Below, piece by piece: positions 26,303 through 35,865 of a stretch of 64,000 nucleotides of DNA (the first letter of the stretch is position 1; every line of letters begins with the position of its first letter). Where the stretch lies: the NCBI RefSeq assembly GCF_900585905.1, contig NZ_UTVH01000121.1, positions 1-64,000 on the forward strand. Direction: 5' to 3'. The translations under genes were made by a program, and so were the position numbers. This stretch comes from Pseudomonas viridiflava. Its GTDB lineage: Bacteria > Pseudomonadota > Gammaproteobacteria > Pseudomonadales > Pseudomonadaceae. The notes below the pieces were generated by a model that ran no database searches, was not told the DNA's origin, and saw only the letters and a program-made list of their open reading frames with translations.

Positions 26303-26575
26303 TTATTTCTCGGGGGGAACGTAGCCGTCGGCCTTGGCGTATTCCTCGCCGGACAGGTACTTGTCCATCTCGGTCTGCAGGAATTTGCGATCCTCGGCGT
26401 TCATCATGTTCAGGCGGCGTTCGTTGATCAGCAGTGTCTGGTGCTTCTGCCAGTCGGCCCAGGCTTTCTGTGAGACGTGGTTGAAGATGTCTTCGCCTTT
26501 GGCGCCGGGGTAGGGCGCGCGCTCAAGGCCTGGCAGTTCTTCTTTGTACTTGCGGCACATTACCGTGCGGGTCAT
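26303..26575 (-). CDS. yggX: Fe(2+)-trafficking / oxidative damage protection protein
   Basis: A 90-residue cytoplasmic protein with the family pattern: CRKYKEELPGLERAPYPGAKGEDIFNHVS followed by WADWQKHQTLLINE. YggX limits iron-mediated damage to Fe-S enzymes. Its ATG overlaps the mutY stop (ATGA), the normal mutY-yggX pairing in gammaproteobacteria, where MutY is itself an Fe-S enzyme. Confidence 0.95.
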   Translation of the reverse strand: MTRTVMCRKYKEELPGLERAPYPGAKGEDIFNHVSQKAWADWQKHQTLLINERRLNMMNAEDRKFLQTEMDKYLSGEEYAKADGYVPPEK

Positions 26576-27639
26576 GGGGTCTCTCCTGCGTTCAATACGT
26601 CGGCTGCGTGTTTCAGCAGTTTCTTCACCGGGGCAGCTAGGCCCAGGCGCGGCGGGGTGGCGAGGTTATACCAGAGCCAGTCGGCCTCGGCCACGTGATG
26701 AGCAGACTCCTGCACCCTCACCAGCCAGGGATCGATGCTCAACTGGAAGTGGCTGAAGGTGTGGATCAGGCCCGGGAGTTGCTGGTGCTGGCCCAGTTGC
26801 AGCGAGTGTTGCAGCGCCAGGTGCTGAAGGTCATCGAAGTCGTCCAGCTCCGGCAGGCTCCACAAGCCGCCCCACAAGCCGGTTGAGGGCCTGCGATAGA
26901 GCAGGATCGCACCGTCGCGGTTGGCGAGCATGGGCATCAGGGTACGCTTCTGGGGGATCTGTTTGCGTGGCTTGGGGATCGGGTAGCGGGTTTCCAGGCC
27001 CAGCAAGTGCGCTTCGCAGTGTTTCTCCAGCGGGCAGAGCAGGCAACTGGGCCGGCTGCGGGTGCACAGCGTGGCGCCCAGGTCCATCATCGCCTGGGTG
27101 TAGTTGTTGACCCTGGCGTGGGGTGTGAATTTCTCTGCGGTCGCCCACAGTTGTTTGGCCACCTTGGGTTCGCCCGGGTAGCCTTCCTGGGCGGTGAAGC
27201 GGGCCAGCACACGTTTGACGTTGCCGTCGAGAATCGGCGCGCGCAGGCCCATGCTCAGGCTGGCGATGGCGCCTGCGGTGGACAGGCCGATGCCGGGCAG
27301 CAGCACCAATTTCTCGACTTCACGCGGAAATTCGCCTTCATGATCAGCCACCACGATCTTCGCGGTTTTCTGCAGGTTGCGCGCCCGGGTGTAGTAACCC
27401 AGTCCGGTCCACAGGTGCAGCACTTCATCCTCGGGCGCCTCGGCCAGCGCTTGAACACTGGGCAGCGCCTGCATGAAGCGGTCGAAGTAATTGAGCACAG
27501 TGCTGACCTGGGTCTGCTGCAGCATGATTTCCGAGACCCAGACGCGATAGGGCGTGATGTCTTGCTGCCACGGCAGATCGTGTCGGCCGTGGCGGTCGTA
27601 CCAATCGAGTACAGCGCTGGAGAATTGCTCGGGTTGCAT
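26572..27639 (-). CDS. mutY: Adenine DNA glycosylase
   Basis: A 355-residue base-excision repair enzyme that removes adenine opposite 8-oxoguanine. It has the helix-hairpin-helix and catalytic Asp region LPGIGLSTAGAIASLSMGLRAP near residue 110. The 4Fe-4S cysteines read C-X6-CLLC-X5-C near 192 (TRSRPSCLLCPLEKHCEAH), and the C-terminal part is a Nudix-like domain. QQTQVSTVLNYFDRFM near 40 is typical. It overlaps yggX by four bases. Confidence 0.96.
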   Translation of the reverse strand: MQPEQFSSAVLDWYDRHGRHDLPWQQDITPYRVWVSEIMLQQTQVSTVLNYFDRFMQALPSVQALAEAPEDEVLHLWTGLGYYTRARNLQKTAKIVVADHEGEFPREVEKLVLLPGIGLSTAGAIASLSMGLRAPILDGNVKRVLARFTAQEGYPGEPKVAKQLWATAEKFTPHARVNNYTQAMMDLGATLCTRSRPSCLLCPLEKHCEAHLLGLETRYPIPKPRKQIPQKRTLMPMLANRDGAILLYRRPSTGLWGGLWSLPELDDFDDLQHLALQHSLQLGQHQQLPGLIHTFSHFQLSIDPWLVRVQESAHHVAEADWLWYNLATPPRLGLAAPVKKLLKHAADVLNAGETP

Positions 27640-27778
27640 TGCTGATCCGATGGGGTGTTGAGGGAGACAGAATTCCTGCAGGAGCCAACGTCTTGGCGAT
27701 CAGGCTGACGAGGTGTGTCAGGAACATCGCCTCGCGAACAGGGTGAAACGCCACCCCGGTCGCTTCTGCAGGGGGACT

Positions 27779-29995
27779 TTAGCGTTTGAACAGGCCGCGC
27801 AGGGCGTCCTTGAGCTCGGGGCTGACTTTGTCGCCGAGTTTTTCCTCGAGTTTCTCGCTGATCTTGTCGCCAGCCAGCTTCGCCGCAACCTTGCCCAGGC
27901 CTTCCTTGTCGAGACGACAGGCCTTGGCACCCAGCTCCAGCGGGCCACGACACTGCACCGGCCACTCGATGCCGACGTAGCGCGGATTGACCTCGCAGGC
28001 AGGGTCCGGCATGTCGGTCTTGTCACCTTCGATGATCACGCCCACGCGATAGTCCATGCCCAGCACGCGCAGGTCCACGTCGCCATTGCCGTTGACGGTG
28101 AGGCCGGGGATCTTCACTTTCAGGTCCGGGTTGCTGGCCACGCCGTTACGAAACACGAGATTGCCGTCCAGTTGCTGGAAGGGGGTGTCCTTGCCTCGCG
28201 GTTCGCCGCTGAGGGTTTTGCGATTGAGCATGGCAATGCCCTGACACAGCTGTTGCTCGATGTTGGCGTTGACCAGTACACCATTGTTGACGATGAAGCT
28301 GGCGATGCCGTTGAGGCTGTCGATCAGGGCCTTTTCACTGTTGCCTTTGGCAGTGAGGTCGCTGTTGAGCGTCAGCAGGCCTTTAACCGGTGGGGTCTGG
28401 TCCTGACTTTGCAGGACGCGCTCCACCGGCACTTTGCTGAGGCGAGTCTGCATGCTCAGCAGCGGCACATCAGGCCGCACATCGAGGTTGCCCTTGGCGT
28501 CGAAGTTGCCGTTGTAGAGGTCACCGCGCAGGTTTTCCAGACGGATTTCGCCATTCTGGGCCATGGTTTTGAGGGCGGCATTCTGAATCGGCAGCTTATC
28601 CAGCGTCAGGGTGCCGAAACTGATGTCGGCATCCACGTCCAGCTTGCGCAGGCGCTCCAGTGGCAGCAGCTTTTCCGTGCTCCAGGCAGCCTTGACCGGC
28701 TGGTCTGGCAGCGGGGTTGTACCCGCACCGGCGACCGCAGCGGCTTCGCTGGTCTGGACTTCGCTTTTGCGAGCGGCCGAGGCGCCCTTTTTCTCTTCGC
28801 TTTCGGCCGGGCGGTAAAGATCGGCGTTGAAGTTGTCGGCCTTGAGTTGCAGGCGCAAGGCTTGCTTGCTGAAATCTTCAAGGGCGATGCGGCCGGTGAA
28901 CGTGCTGTCGTCGACTTTCAGATTGAGCCCGTCAAGGCTGACGCTGGAAGGCGTGCCGCTCAAGCGCGTGACCATCTCGACTTTGCTCAGGCTGCCTGGC
29001 GCCATGGCGGGCAGCGTCTGGCCGACGCTGTCGAGAAAGGTGCGCAGGTCAAACGAGGCGATGGACAGGGCGCCGCTGAGCTGGGGTGTTTTATCCAGAT
29101 CGCGGGCGCGAAGCTCACCCAGCGCGCGCAGCTGGTTGGCGGATAGCTTCAGGCTTGACCACTCGGCGATGTTGGCGGCCATGTCCACCAGCAATTGCCC
29201 CTGGGCGGCGAAGGTGACGGTCTTGCCCTGCAGGGGCTCGCCCGACGCCTCGCCGGACAGGCGCATGTCGCTGAACTGATAGCGCTTGAGGGCACGATCA
29301 AAGCGCAGTTCGCCGATCAGCTCGGTCTTGGCGCGCATCTGCGGCTGGGTGGTGCCCAGGAACGCCGTGAGTTTCAGCGGGATGTCAGTGGCTTCGTGGA
29401 TGGCGCCGGTGCTCAGCTGGATGCTTTCAGCGGTAAGGGACTGGCCCTTGCGCACGTCGACGTATTCAACCCGCGCGTTGTTGACGGTCAGGCTGTCGAT
29501 GTCGAGGCGGATCGGCTGCGAAGGTTTGTCCGGCTTGCTCGCAGGCGTGCCGGGTTCTGCAGGCACGGCGTCGGGGCTGACAGCTCCGGGCGCCGGCTTG
29601 CCAATGTCTTCCCAGTTGCCATGGCCATTCTCGTCGCGGGTAAGGCTCAGGTTGAGGCCTTCGACGCGGACATCGCTCATCTGTACTTCGCGGCGCAGCA
29701 GTGGCAGCACGCGCACTGACAGGCCAAGCATCTGCAGATCGGCGAAAGGTTGTGTCGGGTTGCTCAGGGTGGCCACGCTGGCTTCATGCAGCTCAAGGCC
29801 CAGCCAGGGGAACAGGCTCCAGCCGATGTCGCCGTTGAGCGTGAGCTCGACGTTGGCCTTGTCGCGGGCCAGCTGGCGAATCTCGTCTTTATAGTCGTTG
29901 GGATCAAACAGATGGGTCAGGGCAAAGCCAAGAGCCACGATGATCAGCAACAGTCCGAGAACGAAAAGTCCCAGAATTTTGCCGAACGCTTTCAT
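27779..29995 (-). CDS. AsmA-family envelope protein
   Basis: A 738-residue protein with one N-terminal membrane segment (ILGLFVLGLLLIIVALGFALT). AsmA landmarks follow: a DPNDYKDEIRQLARDKANVELTLNGDIGWSLFPWLGLEL start and a C-terminal GVLVNANIEQQLCQGIAMLN region. A Pro/Ser/Ala-rich linker lies near residues 170-190 and an Ala/Glu/Lys-rich one near 400. AsmA proteins are periplasmic bridge-like proteins linked to phospholipid transport and outer-membrane biogenesis. It is upstream of mutY with a 140-bp gap containing a degenerate REP, so probably a separate unit. Confidence 0.88.
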   Translation of the reverse strand: MKAFGKILGLFVLGLLLIIVALGFALTHLFDPNDYKDEIRQLARDKANVELTLNGDIGWSLFPWLGLELHEASVATLSNPTQPFADLQMLGLSVRVLPLLRREVQMSDVRVEGLNLSLTRDENGHGNWEDIGKPAPGAVSPDAVPAEPGTPASKPDKPSQPIRLDIDSLTVNNARVEYVDVRKGQSLTAESIQLSTGAIHEATDIPLKLTAFLGTTQPQMRAKTELIGELRFDRALKRYQFSDMRLSGEASGEPLQGKTVTFAAQGQLLVDMAANIAEWSSLKLSANQLRALGELRARDLDKTPQLSGALSIASFDLRTFLDSVGQTLPAMAPGSLSKVEMVTRLSGTPSSVSLDGLNLKVDDSTFTGRIALEDFSKQALRLQLKADNFNADLYRPAESEEKKGASAARKSEVQTSEAAAVAGAGTTPLPDQPVKAAWSTEKLLPLERLRKLDVDADISFGTLTLDKLPIQNAALKTMAQNGEIRLENLRGDLYNGNFDAKGNLDVRPDVPLLSMQTRLSKVPVERVLQSQDQTPPVKGLLTLNSDLTAKGNSEKALIDSLNGIASFIVNNGVLVNANIEQQLCQGIAMLNRKTLSGEPRGKDTPFQQLDGNLVFRNGVASNPDLKVKIPGLTVNGNGDVDLRVLGMDYRVGVIIEGDKTDMPDPACEVNPRYVGIEWPVQCRGPLELGAKACRLDKEGLGKVAAKLAGDKISEKLEEKLGDKVSPELKDALRGLFKR

Positions 29996-30094
29996 GAGCG
30001 AGTCCTTGTGTTCGAACGTTCAAAATTTGCCCGCGAGTATAACCTCCTCACGCAGGTGCAGGGTTTTGGATACGGTCGCCTGCGCCTGCCCGGT

Positions 30095-30502
30095 TCATTG
30101 CTGCGGGCGCAGGAGCAGCGGTATCTGCAGTTTGCTGGCCAGCGCCTGGACTTCGGGAGGCTCGACCGCTGTCATCAAGCGTAGACCGGCTCCGCTGTCA
30201 GCGGCCAGTTTCTGCGCCTGCAGCACCAGTTGTTCGGCCACGCCACGACGTCGGGTCGGGGCCCGGACGCACAGGTGCGAGAGCTCCCAGCATTCGTCCT
30301 GGCGCTGGAGATACGCGGCGCCCAGCAGGCGGCCGTTGAGGCGGGCGGCAATCAGTGACTCTTCACTCAAGGCGTGTTCGACCAATTGCAGGGCGTCGGC
30401 AAAAGGCCGGATCAACCAGGCGGGCGCATCGCGATAGATCTTCTGTAAATCGCTTTGATCCTGATAAGTAGCCGATTGCAGAAACTCAACATATACAGGC
30501 AT
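30095..30502 (-). CDS. PanZ-like GNAT-family acetyl-CoA sensor
   Basis: A 135-residue GNAT-fold protein. SDLQKIYRDAPAWL near residue 17 and the acetyl-CoA loop LCVRAPTRRRGVAEQLVLQAQ near 77 are similar to PanZ/PanM, which binds acetyl-CoA and triggers maturation of the aspartate decarboxylase PanD. The start at 30502 follows CGAGGGACACCTC; the longer frame to 30610 is not supported. It could alternatively be a small N-acetyltransferase of unknown substrate. Confidence 0.7.
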   Translation of the reverse strand: MPVYVEFLQSATYQDQSDLQKIYRDAPAWLIRPFADALQLVEHALSEESLIAARLNGRLLGAAYLQRQDECWELSHLCVRAPTRRRGVAEQLVLQAQKLAADSGAGLRLMTAVEPPEVQALASKLQIPLLLRPQQ

Positions 30503-30755
30503 GAGGTGTCCCTCGACGACGAATGGCAGGGTCGATTGTGCCTCAAACCTGCGCGGCAGGGCACTGACGTCAAAAATAGTGATGTCAAAGTGCTCTTTAT
30601 CCCCTGCCAAATGATAATCTGCCGCCGTTCATCAACCGGTGCGTCGAAATGTCACGTATTCGGGAACTCTGCCGATAAAACAGTCGTTACCCGAGCTTGG
30701 ATGCTGTGGGTGGAACGTCGAGACCTTGTGAGCTTCTAATTCTGGGGATTTAACA

Positions 30756-32417
30756 ATGAGTACAAGCACTGCGTTGGGTGGTTCGACCGCTCAGCCTGCG
30801 TTCTTGTCCAAAGAGCGCATTATCGCCAAGCCGGGTTTCAACCGCTGGCTCGTACCACCTGCGGCGTTGGCCATCCACCTGTGCATCGGCATGGCGTATG
30901 GCTTCTCCGTATTCTGGCTCCCGCTGTCCAAGGCTGTCGGCATCAAGGCCCCGGTTGCGTGTGCACCGGACATGAGCTTCTTCGCACAGATATTTTCGTC
31001 TTCCTGCGACTGGCCCATCTCCATGCTGGGCTGGATCTACACCCTGTTCTTCATTTTCCTGGGCTGTTCGGCTGCCATCTGGGGTGGCTGGCTGGAACAC
31101 GCAGGCCCGCGCAAGGCCGGTGTGGTATCGGCACTGTGCTGGTGTGGTGGTCTGCTGATTTCTGCGCTGGGGATTTATACCCACCAGATATGGCTGATGT
31201 GGGTCGGCTCCGGGGTGATCGGTGGTATCGGTCTCGGGCTGGGTTACATCTCGCCGGTTTCGACCCTGATCAAGTGGTTCCCGGACAAGCGCGGCATGGC
31301 TACCGGCATGGCGATCATGGGCTTCGGCGGCGGCGCGATGGTGGGTGCACCACTGGCCGCTGCGCTGATGAACCATTTCGCTTCGCCTGAAAGCGTGGGC
31401 GTGTGGCAGAGCTTTGTAGTCATGGCCGCGATCTACTTCGTGTTCATGATCGGCGGCGCCTTGTCGTATCGCGTTCCGCCTACCGGCTGGAAACCTGAGG
31501 GCTGGACCGCTCCGGTCAAGAAAGCCAGCAACGCAATGATCACCAATCGTCACGTGCACGTGAGTGTTGCCTGGAAAACCCCACAGTTCCGTCTGGTCTG
31601 GCTGGTGCTGTGCCTGAACGTTTCGGCCGGTATCGGCATCCTCGGCATGGCTTCGCCACTGCTGCAGGAAGTGTTCGCCGGTAAACTGCTGGGCCTGGAT
31701 CTGGCATTCAACCAGCTGGACGCCGCTCAACTGGCTTCCATCGCGGCGATTGCTGCAGGCTTCACCGGCTTGTTGAGTCTGTTCAACATCGGTGGTCGCT
31801 TCTTCTGGGCCTCGTTCTCGGATTACCTGGGTCGCAAGAACACTTACTTCGTGTTCTTCGCGCTGGGCTTTCTGCTCTACGCGCTGGTGCCAAGCCTGAG
31901 CCACATGGGCAGCGTTGCGCTGTTCGTTGCAGCCTTCTGCGTGATCCTGTCGATGTACGGCGGCGGTTTCGCAACCGTTCCGGCCTACCTGGCTGACCTG
32001 TTCGGTACGCAAATGGTTGGCGCGATCCACGGTCGTCTGCTGACCGCCTGGGCTGCTGCGGGCATCCTCGGTCCGGTGCTGGTCAACTACCTGCGTGAAT
32101 ATCAGCTGAGCCACGGCGTTGCTCGTGCCGATGCCTACGACATCACGCTGTACATCCTCTCGGGTCTGCTGGTGCTGGGCTTCATCTGCAACCTGCTGGT
32201 GCGTCCGGTGGCCGACAAGTACTTCATGACTGAGCAAGAGCTGGCAGTGGAGCAATCCTACGGCATGGACAAAGGCGCGGATCACACCACTGTTCTTGAG
32301 TGGAAGGCCAACCCGGGTTCCAAGCCGCTGGTTATCGCCGCTTGGCTGGCAGTGGGCATCCCGCTGGCGTGGGGCGTCTGGATCACCCTGCAGAAAACTG
32401 CGGTGTTGTTCCATTAA
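30756..32417 (+). CDS. OFA-family MFS transporter (oxalate/formate antiporter family)
   Basis: A 553-residue inner-membrane protein with about 12-14 hydrophobic helices and the OFA pattern: WLVPPAALAIHLCIGMAYGFSVFWLPLSKA at residue 30, GGIGLGLGYISPVSTLIKWFPDKRGMATGMAI near 160, and SMYGGGFATVPAYLADLFGT near 395. The family includes oxalate:formate exchangers and pyruvate-type carboxylate transporters, so the substrate is uncertain. A loop after helix 2 carries CAPDMSFFAQIF. It is long for an MFS protein. The gene is single, divergent from the PanZ-like gene, and followed by a large inverted repeat. Confidence 0.85.
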   Translation: MSTSTALGGSTAQPAFLSKERIIAKPGFNRWLVPPAALAIHLCIGMAYGFSVFWLPLSKAVGIKAPVACAPDMSFFAQIFSSSCDWPISMLGWIYTLFFIFLGCSAAIWGGWLEHAGPRKAGVVSALCWCGGLLISALGIYTHQIWLMWVGSGVIGGIGLGLGYISPVSTLIKWFPDKRGMATGMAIMGFGGGAMVGAPLAAALMNHFASPESVGVWQSFVVMAAIYFVFMIGGALSYRVPPTGWKPEGWTAPVKKASNAMITNRHVHVSVAWKTPQFRLVWLVLCLNVSAGIGILGMASPLLQEVFAGKLLGLDLAFNQLDAAQLASIAAIAAGFTGLLSLFNIGGRFFWASFSDYLGRKNTYFVFFALGFLLYALVPSLSHMGSVALFVAAFCVILSMYGGGFATVPAYLADLFGTQMVGAIHGRLLTAWAAAGILGPVLVNYLREYQLSHGVARADAYDITLYILSGLLVLGFICNLLVRPVADKYFMTEQELAVEQSYGMDKGADHTTVLEWKANPGSKPLVIAAWLAVGIPLAWGVWITLQKTAVLFH

Positions 32418-32427
32418 GCACTGACCT

Positions 32428-32517
32428 GTAGGAGCGCGCTTGCCCGCGATTGGACCCGTCAGATGACAAATTTGTCGTCAGTCCAGACGCAATCGCGGGC
32501 AAGCGCGCTCCTACAAC
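32428..32517. repeat. REPIN-type long inverted repeat after the OFA transporter
   Basis: TGTAGGAGCGCGCTTGCCCGCGATTG at the left is matched by CAATCGCGGGCAAGCGCGCTCCTACA at the right as an exact inverted copy of 26 bases; the centre (GACAAATTTGTC) is also palindromic. As RNA it would make a very strong hairpin and probably ends the transporter transcript. Confidence 0.9.
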
Positions 32518-32627
32518 AGCAGTAACTCGTCGTCTTCTCTCTTTCCCCTCTTCTGTTTGCTTCATGCCAGCCGGTTCTGGGCCTATAATGCTCGCCTTTT
32601 TCGCCCAATGATTTTGCGGAGCTGGTG

Positions 32628-33221
32628 ATGGCCGAACGTAAGGCGTACGTCGAGCGTAATACTCTGGAAACCCAGATCAACGCTTCGATCAACCTGGATG
32701 GCAGTGGAACGGCCCGATTCGATATCGGCGTGCCTTTTCTTGAGCACATGCTTGACCAGATCGCCCGTCACGGGCTGATCGATCTGGATATCAATTGCAA
32801 GGGCGACCTCGACATCGACGACCACCACACCGTGGAAGACGTCGGTATCACTCTGGGTCAGGCTTTCAGCAAGGCCATCGGTGACAAGAAGGGCATCCGC
32901 CGCTACGGCCACGCTTATGTGCCGCTGGATGAAGCGTTGTCGCGTGTGGTGATCGACTTCTCCGGGCGCCCGGGCCTGCAGATGCATGTGCCGTATACCC
33001 GCGCTGTTGTAGGTGGCTTCGACGTCGACCTGTTCCAGGAGTTTTTCCAGGGCTTCGTCAATCACGCCAATGTCACCCTGCACATCGACAACCTGCGCGG
33101 CACCAACACCCATCACCAGATCGAAACCGTGTTCAAGGCTTTCGGCCGCGCGTTGCGCATGGCCGTGGAGCTGGATGAGCGCATGGCCGGGCAGATGCCG
33201 TCGACCAAGGGCGTGCTCTGA
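32628..33221 (+). CDS. hisB: Imidazoleglycerol-phosphate dehydratase
   Basis: A 197-residue enzyme with duplicated metal-binding histidine motifs: FLEHMLDQIARHG and DDHHTVEDVGI in the first half, YGHAYVPLDEALSRVV and NTHHQIETVFKAFGRAL in the second. It carries out the sixth step of histidine synthesis. It is the monofunctional form, without a phosphatase domain. GCGGAG lies six bases before ATG 32628. Its stop overlaps the hisH start. Confidence 0.96.
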   Translation: MAERKAYVERNTLETQINASINLDGSGTARFDIGVPFLEHMLDQIARHGLIDLDINCKGDLDIDDHHTVEDVGITLGQAFSKAIGDKKGIRRYGHAYVPLDEALSRVVIDFSGRPGLQMHVPYTRAVVGGFDVDLFQEFFQGFVNHANVTLHIDNLRGTNTHHQIETVFKAFGRALRMAVELDERMAGQMPSTKGVL

Positions 33222-33859
33222 TGCAGACAGTCGCGGTTATCGATTACGGCATGGGCAACCTGCATTCGGTCGCCAAGGCGCTGGAACACGTAGGTGCCGG
33301 GCGAGTGCAGATCACCAGCGACGCCCGGGTGATTCGCGAAGCCGATCGCGTGGTGTTTCCAGGTGTTGGCGCGATTCGCGATTGCATGGCTGAAATTCGC
33401 CGTCTGGAGTTCGACGCACTGGTGCTTGAAGTCAGCCAGGATCGCCCGTTTCTCGGCATCTGCGTTGGCATGCAGGCTTTGCTCGACAGCAGCGAAGAAA
33501 ACGGCGGCGTTGATTGCATCGGCATGTTCCCCGGCCAGGTGAAGTTCTTCGGCAAGGATTTGCACGAAGACGGCGCGCACCTGAAAGTGCCACACATGGG
33601 CTGGAACGAAGTGGCGCAGGCCGTTGAGCATCCGCTGTGGCATGGCATTCCGGACATGGCGCGGTTTTATTTCGTGCACAGCTTCTACATCGATGCCGCC
33701 AACAAGCAGCAAGTGGCTGGCCGTGGCCATTACGGCGTCGACTTTGCCGCCGCGCTGGCAGACGGTTCGCGTTTCGCGGTGCAGTTCCATCCGGAGAAGA
33801 GCCATACCCATGGTCTGCAGTTATTGCAGAACTTCGCCACCTGGGACGGCGGCCGCTGA
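33221..33859 (+). CDS. hisH: Imidazole glycerol phosphate synthase, glutaminase subunit
   Basis: A 212-residue class I glutamine amidotransferase. It has the oxyanion FPGVGAIRD near residue 46, the nucleophile block FLGICVGMQALLDSS with Cys about 84, and the His/Glu pair in VQFHPEKSH near 190. It supplies ammonia to HisF. One-base overlaps with hisB (TGATG) and with the DUF2164 gene show tight coupling. Confidence 0.96.
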   Translation: MQTVAVIDYGMGNLHSVAKALEHVGAGRVQITSDARVIREADRVVFPGVGAIRDCMAEIRRLEFDALVLEVSQDRPFLGICVGMQALLDSSEENGGVDCIGMFPGQVKFFGKDLHEDGAHLKVPHMGWNEVAQAVEHPLWHGIPDMARFYFVHSFYIDAANKQQVAGRGHYGVDFAAALADGSRFAVQFHPEKSHTHGLQLLQNFATWDGGR

Positions 33860-34113
33860 TGGCCAGGGCCAAGCCGCCGATCCTGACCCTGAGTGCCGAG
33901 CACGAACAGCAGGCCATCGACAAACTCAAGCGCCTGTTCTCTCAGCGCTTCGAGCTAGAGCTTGGCTCGTTCGAAGTCGCCGAAGTGCTTGAGCTGTTCA
34001 CCAGCGAGATTGCCCCGCACTACTACAATCGGGCGATTTTCGACGTTCAGCAGCACCTCAAGGAACGCTTCGAAAGCATTGAAAGCGACCTCTGGGCCCT
34101 GGAAAAGAACTGA
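33859..34113 (+). CDS. DUF2164-family protein
   Basis: An 84-residue protein that begins inside the hisH stop (TGATG). It has the DUF2164 pattern: LSAEHEQQAIDKLKRLFSQRFELELGSFEV, then APHYYNRAIFDVQQHL. Its function is unknown. The placement between hisH and hisA is conserved in Pseudomonas as far as I recall. It is followed by a 106-bp spacer with near-repeated AAGC/CTTCAAGC sequence before hisA. Confidence 0.82.
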   Translation: MARAKPPILTLSAEHEQQAIDKLKRLFSQRFELELGSFEVAEVLELFTSEIAPHYYNRAIFDVQQHLKERFESIESDLWALEKN

Positions 34114-34219
34114 ATAGAAGCAGCTTCAAGCCTTTAGCTTCAAGCGGCAAGAATTGGTGAGTACGCACACTTGCAGCTTTTGGCCTGCAGCTTGCGGCTC
34201 TTATGACAAAGGAAAAAGC

Positions 34220-34957
34220 ATGCTGATCATCCCTGCTATCGACCTCAAAGACGGTGCCTGTGTGCGCCTGCGCCAAGGCCGTATGGAAGACTCCACGGTG
34301 TTCTCCGATGACCCGGTGGCCATGGCGGCCAAATGGGTCGAAGGCGGTTGCCGTCGTCTGCATCTGGTCGACCTCAACGGGGCCTTTGAAGGTCAGCCGG
34401 TCAACGGCGAAGTGGTCACCGCCATCGCCAAACGTTACCCCGATCTGCCTATCCAGATTGGCGGCGGCATTCGCTCCCTGGAAACCATCGAGCACTACGT
34501 CAAGGCGGGTGTGAGCTACGTGATCATTGGCACCAAGGCCGTCAAGGATCCTGCGTTCGTTGCGCAAGCCTGTCGCGCCTTCCCTGGCAAAGTCATTGTC
34601 GGGCTGGATGCCAAGGACGGCTTTGTCGCCACTGACGGCTGGGCTGAAGTCAGCTCGGTGCAGGTGATCGACCTGGCCAGACGCTTCGAGGCGGACGGCG
34701 TATCGGCCATCGTTTATACCGACATCGCCAAAGACGGCATGATGCAGGGCTGCAACATCCCGATGACAGCGGCGCTGGCGGCTGCCACGCGGATTCCGGT
34801 GATTGCCTCCGGCGGCATTCACAACCTGGGCGACATTCGCGCGCTGCTCGATGCCAGGGCGCCGGGCATTATCGGCGCCATCACTGGCCGGGCAATTTAC
34901 GAAGGCACGCTGGACGTGGCGCAAGCTCAGGCGTTGTGCGACGAGTACGCGCGCTAA
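34220..34957 (+). CDS. hisA: ProFAR isomerase
   Basis: A 245-residue TIM barrel starting MLIIPAIDLKDGACVRLRQG, with the phosphate-binding motifs QIGGGIRSLETIEHY near residue 78 and IASGGIHNLGDIRAL near 195. It isomerises ProFAR to PRFAR in histidine synthesis. AAAGGAAAAAGC precedes the ATG at 34220; the earlier in-frame start at 34154 lies in spacer sequence. The family half-barrel repeat is visible. Confidence 0.95.
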   Translation: MLIIPAIDLKDGACVRLRQGRMEDSTVFSDDPVAMAAKWVEGGCRRLHLVDLNGAFEGQPVNGEVVTAIAKRYPDLPIQIGGGIRSLETIEHYVKAGVSYVIIGTKAVKDPAFVAQACRAFPGKVIVGLDAKDGFVATDGWAEVSSVQVIDLARRFEADGVSAIVYTDIAKDGMMQGCNIPMTAALAAATRIPVIASGGIHNLGDIRALLDARAPGIIGAITGRAIYEGTLDVAQAQALCDEYAR

Positions 34958-35008
34958 GCGCACATCCCGGCCGGTCCTGCGGTCTGCAAGCACTTGGAGA
35001 TTAATCCC

Positions 35009-35779
35009 ATGGCCCTGGCCAAGCGCATCATCCCTTGCCTTGACGTCGACAATGGTCGAGTGGTCAAGGGTGTCAAGTTCGAGAACATCCGTGACGCAGG
35101 CGACCCGGTTGAAATCGCGCGTCTGTACGACGAGCAGGGCGCTGACGAAATCACCTTCCTGGACATCACTGCCAGCGTCGACGGCCGTGATACCACGCTG
35201 CATACCGTCGAGCGCATGGCCAGCCAGGTGTTCATCCCGCTGACCGTGGGCGGTGGCGTGCGCACGGTGCAGGATATCCGTAACCTGCTCAATGCCGGCG
35301 CCGACAAGGTGTCGATCAATACCGCTGCGGTATTCAACCCGGAGTTCGTCGCCGAGGCGGCGCAGCGTTTCGGTGCGCAGTGCATTGTGGTCGCCATCGA
35401 CGCCAAGAAGGTCTCGTTGCCGGGCGAAACGCCGCGCTGGGAAATCTTCACCCACGGCGGCCGCAAGCCGACAGGCCTGGATGCCGTGCTGTGGGCTAAA
35501 AAGATGGAAGCCCTGGGGGCGGGCGAAATCCTGCTGACCAGCATGGACCAGGACGGCATGAAAAACGGCTTCGATCTGGGCGTAACCCGCGCCATCAGCG
35601 ATGCGCTGGGTATCCCGGTAATCGCCTCCGGTGGCGTTGGCAACCTGCAGCACCTGGCTGACGGCGTACTGGAAGGCCACGCGAGTGCAGTACTGGCGGC
35701 GAGCATTTTTCACTTCGGCGAATACACCGTGCCGGAAGCCAAGGCGTTCATGGCCAGGCAGGGCATCGTCGTTCGCTGA
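35009..35779 (+). CDS. hisF: Imidazole glycerol phosphate synthase, cyclase subunit
   Basis: A 256-residue TIM barrel starting MALAKRIIPCLDVDNGRVVKG, with catalytic Asp 11 in CLDVD and Asp about 130 in VAIDAKK. The phosphate motifs are TVGGGVRTVQDIRNLL and IASGGVGNLQHLADG. It forms the HisHF complex with the upstream HisH. The start at 35009 is the family one; the five-residue extension to 34994 is not needed. It ends the his gene group. Confidence 0.96.
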   Translation: MALAKRIIPCLDVDNGRVVKGVKFENIRDAGDPVEIARLYDEQGADEITFLDITASVDGRDTTLHTVERMASQVFIPLTVGGGVRTVQDIRNLLNAGADKVSINTAAVFNPEFVAEAAQRFGAQCIVVAIDAKKVSLPGETPRWEIFTHGGRKPTGLDAVLWAKKMEALGAGEILLTSMDQDGMKNGFDLGVTRAISDALGIPVIASGGVGNLQHLADGVLEGHASAVLAASIFHFGEYTVPEAKAFMARQGIVVR

Positions 35780-35865
35780 TACACATCAGGTACGGGGCCT
35801 ATGCTGGTCGTCCAGGGTTAGTTTCAACATAGGCCTCAACAAAAGCATCGGCCTTTAGGCCAACA

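Noticed and set aside
30750..32414. 554-residue open frame opposite the OFA transporter
   Set aside because: The translation is a His/Gln/Arg-rich antisense shadow of a membrane protein in GC-rich DNA.
34058..35713. 551-residue open frame opposite hisA-hisF
   Set aside because: It crosses two well-defined genes on the other strand and has no family features.
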